Part shown: positions 38,007-45,566 of the stretch, in pieces
Numbering within the stretch: the first letter of the stretch is position 1
Layout of the letters: every line of letters begins with the position of its first letter
Origin: Microbacterium sp. 3J1
GTDB taxonomy: Bacteria > Actinomycetota > Actinomycetes > Actinomycetales > Microbacteriaceae
DNA: 64,000 bases
Direction of reading: 5' to 3'
Assembly: GCF_001049495.1 (NCBI RefSeq)
Contig: NZ_CDWI01000008.1
Location: 248,001 to 312,000 of the forward strand
The notes under the pieces: model-generated
Databases searched by the model: none
What the model was told of the DNA's origin: nothing
The model's input: only the letters and a program-made list of their open reading frames with translations
Translations under genes and position numbers: made by a program

Positions 38007-38337
38007 AGGTGGTGCATTCCTCACTGTGTCGGGTGCTGCTCCGCAGAGCAGCGGGGGTGCCGTCCAGCGGAGCGGCGGTCGTGCACAGTCGCGAACACTT
38101 CACGCGACGGTGCGTGCGATCCTCGCCTTCCGCAGGCGGTGATCGGTGGGCCTGTTCGGGCCCGGAGGTGCATCCGCGCCCGGGGAAGCGGATCGGGGGT
38201 GAAACTTGTTCGATTATTTGTCAGGAGAATAAACAAATCAAGGAGAACCTTGCGGAGATTCTCGATGCCGAAATACTATGATCGAATTCACGGTGAAACA
38301 ATCACAAACCTGCAACATCTGGTCCGGAGGGCCTGAC
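38007..38337. promoter_or_regulatory. Divergent control region of the sugar locus
   Basis: A 331-bp gene-free region. Its right part (about 38200-38320) is much richer in A+T than the surroundings. It carries the half-site GAATAAAC (38227-38234), an imperfect GATTATTTGT...ACAAATC inverted repeat, and possible promoters towards the SIS gene: TTGTTC (38206) with ATAAAC, and TTGCGG (38249) with TACTAT (38274). This is the expected target of the ROK and/or DeoR regulators. The left part shows nothing recognisable. Confidence 0.55.
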
Positions 38338-39234
38338 ATGACTGAACTTCTGCCCGGCGCGCACATGCGCGACGAACTGTTCTCGCAGCCCGAGACCTGG
38401 GCCCAGGCCGCCGGTCTCCGCGATGCGCAGGCGCTGCTGCCGGCATCGGGAGCCCGCGTCGCGGTCGTCGGATGCGGCACCTCGTGGTTCATCGCGCAGT
38501 CGTACGCCGCACTGCGCGAGACGTCGGGGCAGGGTGAGACCGACGCGTTCGCGGCATCCGAGGCCTTCGTCGACCGGGGCTACGACGCCGTCGTCGCACT
38601 GACGCGGTCAGGGACGACCACTGAGGTGCTCGAGCTCGTGGAGCGCGTGAAGGGCCGCATCCCCACCATCGGCGTGATCGGCGACGAGACCTCGCCGCTC
38701 GTCTCCCTCGTCGACGACGCCGTGCTGCTGCCGTTCGCCGACGAGCAGTCGGTGGTGCAGACCCGCTTCGCCACCACCGCCCTCGCGCTCTTCCGCGCGT
38801 CGCTCGGCGAAGACCTCACGGGAGCCATCGACGACGCCTCCGCCGTGCTCGCCGCGGACTACGACGACGAGCTGCGCGATGCCGAGCAGTACTCGTTCCT
38901 CGGCCGCGGGTGGACCATCGGCCTCGCCCACGAGGCCGCACTGAAGATGCGCGAGTCGTCGCAGTCGTGGACCGAGTCGTACCCGTCGATGGACTACCGC
39001 CACGGGCCGATCGCCATCGCCGCTCCCGGCCGTGTGACCTGGCAGTTCGGTGAGGCCCCCGAGGGCCTCGCGGCTCAGGTCGAGGCGACGGGCGCGCGTT
39101 TCGTGCAGCATCCGGTCGACCCCATGGCCGACCTCGTGCGCCTGCACCGCGTCGCCCTCGACCGCGCCGTGGCGCGTGGGCTCGACCCCGATCAGCCGCG
39201 CAACCTCACGCGGTCCGTCATCCTGGACGCATGA
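38338..39234 (+). CDS. SIS-domain sugar isomerase/deaminase, AgaS/GlmS-like
   Basis: A 298-residue protein with two SIS domains. Sugar-phosphate-binding features are VVGCGTSWFIAQSYA (near 39-53), ALTRSGTTTEVLELV, and the second-domain motif LGRGWTIGLAHEAALKMRE and DYRHGPIA. It resembles AgaS (galactosamine-6-phosphate deaminase/isomerase) and the isomerase half of GlmS, but has no glutaminase domain. With the downstream kinases and aldolase it probably converts an amino-sugar phosphate to a ketose phosphate and ammonia. ATG follows GGAGGG. First gene of a five-gene operon. Confidence 0.88.
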   Translation: MTELLPGAHMRDELFSQPETWAQAAGLRDAQALLPASGARVAVVGCGTSWFIAQSYAALRETSGQGETDAFAASEAFVDRGYDAVVALTRSGTTTEVLELVERVKGRIPTIGVIGDETSPLVSLVDDAVLLPFADEQSVVQTRFATTALALFRASLGEDLTGAIDDASAVLAADYDDELRDAEQYSFLGRGWTIGLAHEAALKMRESSQSWTESYPSMDYRHGPIAIAAPGRVTWQFGEAPEGLAAQVEATGARFVQHPVDPMADLVRLHRVALDRAVARGLDPDQPRNLTRSVILDA

Positions 39235-39256
39235 CACGATCCGCACGGAGCACGCG

Positions 39257-40249
39257 ATGACGAGTCCAGGCGACCCGACGAGCATCCCCGAGGTCGTCCG
39301 CGACCTCTCGGGTGAACGGCTCGCGGCCGCGAGCACGATCGGCCGGGGCGCGCCGGTGCTGGCGTTCGACGTGGGCGGCACGGACATCAAGTCCGCGCTG
39401 TTCGACGCCGAGGGTACGGCGCTCGGGCTGCGCCGGACCCCGACCCCGACCGCTGACGGCGATCGCACCGAGGTGCTGATCGAGCGGCTCGGCGCCCTCG
39501 CCGCGGAGCTGCGGGCGGCTCACCCCGACGTGGTCCCGCAGGCGGCCGGACTCGTCGTGCCGGGGATCGTCGATGCGGATGCCGGACTCGGCGTCTTCGC
39601 GAGCAACCTCGGATGGAACCACTCGCCGCTGCGCGATCTCGCCGCGGCGAGGCTCGGACTGCCCGTGGCCTTCGACCACGACGTGCGTGCGGCGAGCTGG
39701 GCCGAGCACGTGCTGGGAGGCGCACGCGCCTACGCGAACTCCGTCGTGCTCGTGATCGGCACCGGCATCGCCGGTGCGCTGCTCGTCGGCGGTCAGCCCT
39801 ACACCGCGGGCGGCTACGCGGGGGAGATCGGCCACTCGCCCATCGCCGACGGACCGGTCTGCGCGTGCGGAGCCCGCGGCTGCCTCGAGGCCGTGGCGTC
39901 GGCAGGAGCGATCGCGCGTCGCTACCGCGATGCGACCGGCATCACACCGGACGGAGCCAAGGACGTGATCGCGCGCGCCGCCGCCGGTGACGCGGTGGCG
40001 GCCGACATCTGGGATTCGGCCCTCGATGCTCTGACGCTGTCGCTCGCCCAGCTCACCGCGGTCGTCGCCCCCGAGGCCGTCGTCATCGGCGGCGGGCTCT
40101 CCCGCGCGGGCGGAGCGCTGTTCGACGAGCTGCGCACGCGTCTGGCGGCGCGACTGAGCTTCCACCGCATCCCCGACCTCGTGCCGGCGGAGCTGTCGGG
40201 CAATGCCGGGATCCTCGGTGCGGCCCTGCGAGCCAGGGAGCGCGCATGA
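39257..40249 (+). CDS. ROK-family sugar kinase
   Basis: A 330-residue kinase: phosphate loop FDVGGTDIKSALFD, IGTGIAGALLVGG, AGEIGHSPI and zinc motif CACGARGCLE. It lacks an N-terminal DNA-binding domain, so it is a kinase rather than a repressor. An extra N-terminal 30 residues precede the fold. It likely phosphorylates the imported hexose or amino sugar, feeding the SIS protein. It follows the SIS gene by 22 nt and overlaps the next gene by ATGA. Confidence 0.9.
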   Translation: MTSPGDPTSIPEVVRDLSGERLAAASTIGRGAPVLAFDVGGTDIKSALFDAEGTALGLRRTPTPTADGDRTEVLIERLGALAAELRAAHPDVVPQAAGLVVPGIVDADAGLGVFASNLGWNHSPLRDLAAARLGLPVAFDHDVRAASWAEHVLGGARAYANSVVLVIGTGIAGALLVGGQPYTAGGYAGEIGHSPIADGPVCACGARGCLEAVASAGAIARRYRDATGITPDGAKDVIARAAAGDAVAADIWDSALDALTLSLAQLTAVVAPEAVVIGGGLSRAGGALFDELRTRLAARLSFHRIPDLVPAELSGNAGILGAALRARERA

Positions 40250-41187
40250 TCATCACCGTCACCCCGAACCCGGCGCTCGACCTCACGTGGCACGTCGACC
40301 GCCTCACCCCCGGCGGGACGCACAGAGCGGATGCCGGCGCGGTGCGCGCCGGAGGCAAGGGTCTCAACGTCGCCAGGGTCCTGCATGCTCACGGCGTCTC
40401 GGTGCTCGCGGTGTCCACCGCGGGCGGACGCAGCGGGGTGGAGCTCGCCGCCGAGCTCGGCGCCAGCGGCGTGCCGCATCGACTGGTGCCCGTGGTCGGC
40501 ACCACGCGCCAGAGCGTCGCGATCGTCGACGAGCAGCTCGGCGACACGACGATCGTCAACGAACGGGGCGTCAACCCGACCGATCCCGAGTGGGCCGCCC
40601 TGTTCGGTGAGGTCGTCGACGCGCTCCCCGGCGCCCGCGTGCTCGTCGTCTCCGGCAGCCTGCCCCCCGGAGCCCCCGACACCCTCGTGCCGCTGCTGAT
40701 CGGCACCGCGAGGGATGCCGGTGTGCCGGTGATCGTCGACACGTCGGGCACTGCGATGCTGAGCGCGGCGGAGGCCGGGGCATCGGTCCTCAAGCCCAAC
40801 GCGGCCGAACTCGCCGAGGCGACGGGCATCCCCGACCCCGTGGCCGGGGCACGGTCTCTGATCGAGCTCGGTGCGGCGCTGGTGCTGCTGTCGCTCGGTG
40901 CCGACGGGATGCTCGCGGTGACCGCATCCGACGTCGTGCACGCGCGTCTGGACGAGCCTCTGGCGGGCAACCCGACGGGTGCGGGCGACGCGGCGGTGGC
41001 GGCATGTGCGGCTCTGCTCGCCGACGGCATCCGCGACCCCGACGCGATCCTGCGCCGGGCCACCGCCTGGTCCGCCGCCGCCGTGCTCATGCCGCTCGCC
41101 GGCGAGATCTCCGACGAGTGGACCGCGCTCGAGCGGCGCCTCGTCGTCGGCCCCTTCGCTCCCGACCTCCGAGAGGAAACCCTGTGA
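40246..41187 (+). CDS. PfkB-type hexose-phosphate kinase (1-phosphofructokinase / tagatose-6-phosphate kinase family)
   Basis: A 313-residue PfkB kinase. It starts ITVTPNPALD, has RAGGKGLNVARVL and VVSGSLPPGAP, and ends with the anion-hole motif NPTGAGDA, catalytic Asp included. The family includes FruK and LacC, which make fructose-1,6- or tagatose-1,6-bisphosphate. Next to a class II aldolase and an AgaS-like protein, a tagatose-6-phosphate kinase role is the better guess. ATGA and GTGA overlaps couple it to both neighbours. Confidence 0.92.
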   Translation: MIITVTPNPALDLTWHVDRLTPGGTHRADAGAVRAGGKGLNVARVLHAHGVSVLAVSTAGGRSGVELAAELGASGVPHRLVPVVGTTRQSVAIVDEQLGDTTIVNERGVNPTDPEWAALFGEVVDALPGARVLVVSGSLPPGAPDTLVPLLIGTARDAGVPVIVDTSGTAMLSAAEAGASVLKPNAAELAEATGIPDPVAGARSLIELGAALVLLSLGADGMLAVTASDVVHARLDEPLAGNPTGAGDAAVAACAALLADGIRDPDAILRRATAWSAAAVLMPLAGEISDEWTALERRLVVGPFAPDLREETL

Positions 41188-42023
41188 CACTCGTCTCCGC
41201 CCGCGACCTGGTGACGGATGCCGCGCGCAGCGGCACCGGGATCGGCGCGTTCAACGTGATCCACCTGGAGACCGCGGAGGCGCTCGTGCGCGCCTCGGCG
41301 CAGGCCGGGCTCCCGGTCATCGTGCAGATCTCGCAGAACTGCGCCGACTACCACGGCGGCCTCGAGCCGATCGCGGTGGCGACCCTCGCGGTCGCTCGCC
41401 GCGCGGAGACGCCGGTCGCGGTGCACCTCGACCACGCCGAGCGTCCCGATCTCGTCGACGAGGCCATCGCGCTGGGCTTCGGCTCCGTCATGTTCGACGG
41501 GGGCGCGCTGCCGTACGACGAGAACGTCGCCGTCACGGCGGCGGTGACCGAACGCGCGCACGCCGCGGGCGTCTACGTCGAAGGCGAGCTCGGAGAGGTG
41601 GGCGGCAAGGACGGAGCGCACGCCCCCGGGGTCCGCACCGATCCCGACGAGGCGCGCGCGTTCGTCGAGGCGACCGGCGTCGACGCCCTCGCCGTGGCGG
41701 TGGGGTCGTCGCACGCCATGACCGATCGCACGGCCTCCCTCGATCTGTCGCTGATCGCCCGGCTGCACGACGCGCTGTCCGTGCCGCTCGTGCTGCACGG
41801 CTCGTCCGGAGTCGCCGACGCGGTGATCACCGACGCGGTGCGCGCCGGCATGACGAAGATCAACGTGTCGACGCACCTCAACGGGTTCTTCACCCGGGCG
41901 ATCCGCTCGGTGCTCGACGCCGACGAGAGGCTCGTCGACTCACGCAGGTACCTCGCCCCGGCACGCGACGCGCTCGCCGACGAGGCCGCGCGGATGCTGC
42001 GCCTGTTCGCGTTGGAAGGATGA
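41184..42023 (+). CDS. Class II ketose-bisphosphate aldolase (GatY/KbaY/Fba-like)
   Basis: A 279-residue zinc-dependent aldolase. Metal and substrate residues are in VHLDHAERPD, EGELGEVGGKDG and VLHGSSGV, then KINVST. It splits tagatose- or fructose-1,6-bisphosphate to dihydroxyacetone phosphate and glyceraldehyde-3-phosphate. The size and sequence suit the tagatose-bisphosphate branch, but sequence alone does not settle this. GTG at 41184 overlaps the kinase stop (GTGA). Confidence 0.93.
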   Translation: MTLVSARDLVTDAARSGTGIGAFNVIHLETAEALVRASAQAGLPVIVQISQNCADYHGGLEPIAVATLAVARRAETPVAVHLDHAERPDLVDEAIALGFGSVMFDGGALPYDENVAVTAAVTERAHAAGVYVEGELGEVGGKDGAHAPGVRTDPDEARAFVEATGVDALAVAVGSSHAMTDRTASLDLSLIARLHDALSVPLVLHGSSGVADAVITDAVRAGMTKINVSTHLNGFFTRAIRSVLDADERLVDSRRYLAPARDALADEAARMLRLFALEG

Positions 42024-42027
42024 GCAC

Positions 42028-42804
42028 ATGAAGCGCGCCGCCCGCCTCAACGCGATCCTCGACCTGCTCGCCGCGGACGGCGAGGTCACCGTCGACGACC
42101 TCGTCGAGCGGTTCGGCGCCTCGGCGGCGACGACCCGACGCGACCTCGACTCGCTCGCCGAGCAGCGTCTGCTCACCCGCACGCACGGCGGAGCCGTCGC
42201 TCATTCGGTCGCCTACGAGCTGCCGATCCGGTACAAGAGCCATCTGCGCACGCAGCAGAAGGAGAGCATCGCCCAGGCCGCCGCCGCGCTCGTGACCCCG
42301 GGGATGGTGGTCGGGCTGTCGGGAGGGACGACGACCACGGCCATCGCCGCCGCACTCGCCGCGAGGGGCGACCTCGCCGCAGGACCGGGCATCACCGTCG
42401 TCACGAACGCCGTGAACATCGCCGCGCAGCTCGCGACGCGCCCCGACATCAAGGTGGTCGTGACGGGCGGGGTCATCCACTCGCGCACCTACGAGCTGGT
42501 CGGTCCCTTCGTCGAGCAGCTGCTGCGCGGCGTGCGGCTCGACATGGCCTTCATCGGCGTGAACGGCATCGACGCCGCGGCCGGCGCCACGACGCAGGAC
42601 GAACGCGAGGCCGCCGTGAACCGCATGATGGCCGAGCGAGCGCGGCGTGCGGTCGTCGTCACCGACAGCAGCAAGATCGGCACGGTCGCGTTCGCGGCCG
42701 TCGGCGGTGCGGAGCTGTTCCCCGTGCTCCTCACCGACGACGGCGCGGACGCCGCGGCCCTTGCCGACCTGCGCGCGGCCGGCTTCGAGGTCGTCGTCGC
42801 CTGA
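42028..42804 (+). CDS. DeoR-family transcriptional regulator
   Basis: A 258-residue regulator: N-terminal DeoR helix-turn-helix at about 5-55 (EVTVDDLVERFGASAATTRRDLDSL), then the sugar-phosphate sensor domain with GLSGGTTTTAIAAAL and VVTDSSKIG. Such proteins are usually repressors released by a phosphorylated intermediate of the same pathway. It is the last gene of the sugar operon, 4 nt after the aldolase, so the locus has two dedicated regulators (ROK and DeoR). Confidence 0.94.
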   Translation: MKRAARLNAILDLLAADGEVTVDDLVERFGASAATTRRDLDSLAEQRLLTRTHGGAVAHSVAYELPIRYKSHLRTQQKESIAQAAAALVTPGMVVGLSGGTTTTAIAAALAARGDLAAGPGITVVTNAVNIAAQLATRPDIKVVVTGGVIHSRTYELVGPFVEQLLRGVRLDMAFIGVNGIDAAAGATTQDEREAAVNRMMAERARRAVVVTDSSKIGTVAFAAVGGAELFPVLLTDDGADAAALADLRAAGFEVVVA

Positions 42805-42833
42805 CGGCATCCGTCGACGACTCGACTCCTTAT

Positions 42834-42865
42834 GGGGATGCCGCGACCCCTCTCGCGACATCCCC
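42834..42865 (+). terminator. Terminator of the AgaS-like operon
   Basis: GGGGATGCCGCG pairs with CGCGACATCCCC at 11 of 12 positions, with an 8-nt loop. It starts 29 nt after the deoR stop. Confidence 0.65.
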
Positions 42866-42987
42866 GGAGCAGATGGTGTCCGTCGTGCCTCACACTCCCC
42901 AGTGCACGAGGCTTTCCCCAGAATTCGACTGCGCCTCCCTCGCGCTTCGTGACCGAAGCCCTCCGCATGGCACCTTCTGCAGATAAG

Positions 42988-43006
42988 GAGCACCCTGCCG
43001 GTGCTC
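42988..43006 (-). terminator. Hairpin after the CHAT gene
   Basis: A perfect 7-bp stem GAGCACC / GGTGCTC with 5-nt loop lies 25 nt beyond the CHAT stop at 43032. It is followed on the minus strand by CTTAT, a weak T-rich run. Confidence 0.5.
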
Positions 43007-43031
43007 TGATACACCGACTGGAGAAAACTTC

Positions 43032-45464
43032 TCAGAGTCCGCTTCCGTGGCAGTGGAAGGGGGCGCGGAGGCCGGTCGCCTCGGATGCCGCGGCCAGCGC
43101 GACCGCCGGTGAGGCACCGTTCGAGAGCCGGGTGTGCACGGCTCCGAGCAGCTCGCAGGCCACGTCGTCGGGCACCACGACCGGGGCGGCGATGACGCAG
43201 CGCGTGCCCGCATGCAGCCAGACGCGCGTCATGCCCAGCGCCTCTTCGCCCCAGCGAACGGAGGATCGGCCGAGCTCGCACGCCGACAGCACGACGGTGT
43301 CGGGGGCCTGCGGGATGAGGTCGACGTCGTAGCCGAAGAGAGTGCCGTCGGCGAGCTCGAATCCCGAGAAGAGCGGGTTGTCGACGGCATGCCGGCCGTG
43401 CGCCGCGATGTGCAGCACGTCGACGCGCGTGGCGAGGCCCGTGACGGCCGAGACGCTCGCGCCCACGCCGGTGAGGAGCTCGGCGTCGGTCCAGCCGGCG
43501 GCCGCCGTGCGGATCTCCTCCTCGGCGCGCGCGACGCGGGGCCCTGCCGCGAAGCCGGCGCTGCGGGGGCGTGCGTCCCGGCTCGCCTCGGAGTCCGCGA
43601 GCCAGCGGGAGACGGACGTCGCGAGTGTGAAGGGCGTGCCCGCCATGCCGGGCAGCATCGCCCAGGGGATGCCGGCGAGGATGCCGGGGATCGTCAGCAC
43701 GAGCCGGGTCGCGTCGCCCGCGGCGGCACGCGCGGGTGCAAGCAGGGCGTCGTCGAGCCGCCGCAGCCGCTCGTCGAGCGAACGGTTCACGAGTCGAGCC
43801 AGGGGGCCGCCGTGCGTGAGGGCGGCGACGTCGAGATCGGCCCTGAGCCCGTCGAGTGCCGTCTCGACGAGGGGCCACGACAACGGCACGAGCGTCGATC
43901 CGGATGCCGTCACGACGACGCACAGCAGCTCGGCCCGTGTGTACACGTATGCGAGCACCGCGGTGTCGGCGTCGAGTCGGGATCGCGTCTCGCGCAGATC
44001 CACGCGGCCGCGATTGCCTGCCGCGCCCGTCGACGACCACTGCCGCTCGCGCACCCGATCGCGGAGCTCACGGACCCGGGCATCGGTCGTCCAGTCGGAG
44101 CCGGCGAGGTCGGCGCGCAGCATCCGCAGCTCGGCCAGGTCGGCGGCGAGGTCGTCATCGGGCGGAGGGCGCACCGGCGCCACCTGCTGGCTCAGGTGGC
44201 GTGCGCGCTCTGACCACTCGAACATGATGGCGGGGTCGCGCGACCGTGCCGCGGCGTGGAGACCGGCGAACATCAGCTCGGTGCCGTGCATCGCGACGGA
44301 CGCCTGCAGGTCGAGAGCTCCGAACGACTGCTGCCAGGCGGTGAGCAGATCGAGACCTTCGGCGGCGGCGCGGCGGGCCTCGGCATCCCTGCCCGCGGCG
44401 GACGCCCGGAGCGCTCGCACCTCGTGGGCGCGGAGACGGAGCGGCGTCGGTGCGTCGGCGGTGAGTCGCGGCATCCGTCTGCCGTCAGCGAGGCGTGCGG
44501 TCAGGCTGAGGGCGGTGGCCTCGGTGCGGAAGCCGCCTTTCGCGAGTACGCGGACCGTGCGGGCGAGCTCCTCGGCATCCGGTCGCACGTGGGGTCGCGC
44601 GAGCGCCCTGGCTTCGAGACGCACGGCCTCGGCGCGTGCGGCCCAGCCGTCGCTGCCGAGATCGGCGAAGCGACGGGATGCCGTCGCCGCGGCGCGCTCG
44701 GCCGAGCGCGCGTCGTGCCGCAGCAGAGATCGCGCCAGGTGGAACTCGGCTTCGCCGCGCGCCTGGCGCATCCGCTGCCCGCCGAACTGCACGGCGACGG
44801 CGCCGAGGAGCTCTTCGGCCTCGGTCGAGAGCCCAGCGTCGCGCAGCACCTCGGCGCGATCGAGGTCGCTGATCGCGGCCGCGAGGTCGCCGGAGGCCGC
44901 GAGGATCGGGCGCGATTGCGTCATCAGGGCGAGCGCGGTGACGAGGTCGCCGGCGAGCAGCGCGGCGTATCCGAGATTGTGTCGCGCCTCGGCGAGCGGC
45001 TCCTGCTGGCCATGCGCGTCGAACGCGTCGATCGCGCGATGCAGGTCGGCCGTGCAGTCGTCCAGGAGATGCCGCTGCATGCTCACGATCGAGCGGCTCA
45101 TCAGGAGGTTGGCCTGCTCGACCGAACCGGTCTCGAGCGCGTCGATGGCCGAGGAGAGGTGCTGATCGGCCTCGTTCAGCCGACCTCCGTGCATGAGCAG
45201 CGTGCCCAGCTGACCGTTGACGATCGCGATGGTCTCGGCGCTCAGGCCGGGGCGCGCGAGAGCGGTGCGCGACAGCCGCTCCGCCTCGACCGGCTGGCCG
45301 GTCTGGGCCAGCACGTACGACAGGGTGCCGTCGATGCGGGCGCGGAGGTCGTCGTCGTCGGTCCGCTCAGCGGCGTCGGAGAGCGCGCGACGTGCGCGCG
45401 CGAATCGTCGGGAGTTGGCCGCCTCGACGCCGCGCCGATGCAGCTCCTGGGCAGACAGGCGCAT
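43032..45464 (-). CDS. TPR-CHAT caspase-like protease
   Basis: An 810-residue cytoplasmic protein. Residues 1 to about 450 are helical repeats of the TPR kind. The C-terminal third is a CHAT domain (caspase HetF associated with TPR). Both catalytic residues are present: His689 in LHIAAHG and Cys729 in VVLSACELG. The protein ends in the family's APFHCHGSG strand. It belongs to clan CD cysteine peptidases, which usually cut after Arg or another specific residue once activated. It has no signal peptide or transmembrane helix. The start lacks a ribosome site; CATTCT, 6 nt upstream, may mark a leaderless transcript. It is the last gene of the sigma / small protein / subtilisin / CHAT cluster, 102 nt after the subtilisin gene. 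Confidence 0.9.
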   Translation of the reverse strand: MRLSAQELHRRGVEAANSRRFARARRALSDAAERTDDDDLRARIDGTLSYVLAQTGQPVEAERLSRTALARPGLSAETIAIVNGQLGTLLMHGGRLNEADQHLSSAIDALETGSVEQANLLMSRSIVSMQRHLLDDCTADLHRAIDAFDAHGQQEPLAEARHNLGYAALLAGDLVTALALMTQSRPILAASGDLAAAISDLDRAEVLRDAGLSTEAEELLGAVAVQFGGQRMRQARGEAEFHLARSLLRHDARSAERAAATASRRFADLGSDGWAARAEAVRLEARALARPHVRPDAEELARTVRVLAKGGFRTEATALSLTARLADGRRMPRLTADAPTPLRLRAHEVRALRASAAGRDAEARRAAAEGLDLLTAWQQSFGALDLQASVAMHGTELMFAGLHAAARSRDPAIMFEWSERARHLSQQVAPVRPPPDDDLAADLAELRMLRADLAGSDWTTDARVRELRDRVRERQWSSTGAAGNRGRVDLRETRSRLDADTAVLAYVYTRAELLCVVVTASGSTLVPLSWPLVETALDGLRADLDVAALTHGGPLARLVNRSLDERLRRLDDALLAPARAAAGDATRLVLTIPGILAGIPWAMLPGMAGTPFTLATSVSRWLADSEASRDARPRSAGFAAGPRVARAEEEIRTAAAGWTDAELLTGVGASVSAVTGLATRVDVLHIAAHGRHAVDNPLFSGFELADGTLFGYDVDLIPQAPDTVVLSACELGRSSVRWGEEALGMTRVWLHAGTRCVIAAPVVVPDDVACELLGAVHTRLSNGASPAVALAAASEATGLRAPFHCHGSGL

Positions 45465-45566
45465 CTACCCAGAATGCCGGGATGCTGTGCGGGAGGGAAG
45501 TGTGTGACCGCATCCCGGCCCTGCGTGTGTGATGAGTGCGCGTGAGCGGTCGGCCGACGGCCCGGC

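Noticed and set aside
39257..40249. ROK protein of the sugar operon as a second ROK repressor
   Set aside because: It has no N-terminal helix-turn-helix; the fold starts directly with the phosphate loop, so it is a kinase.
42805..43031. An additional small gene between deoR and the CHAT gene
   Set aside because: The region holds two terminators and a moderately AT-rich stretch; open frames there have no ribosome site and no coding character.
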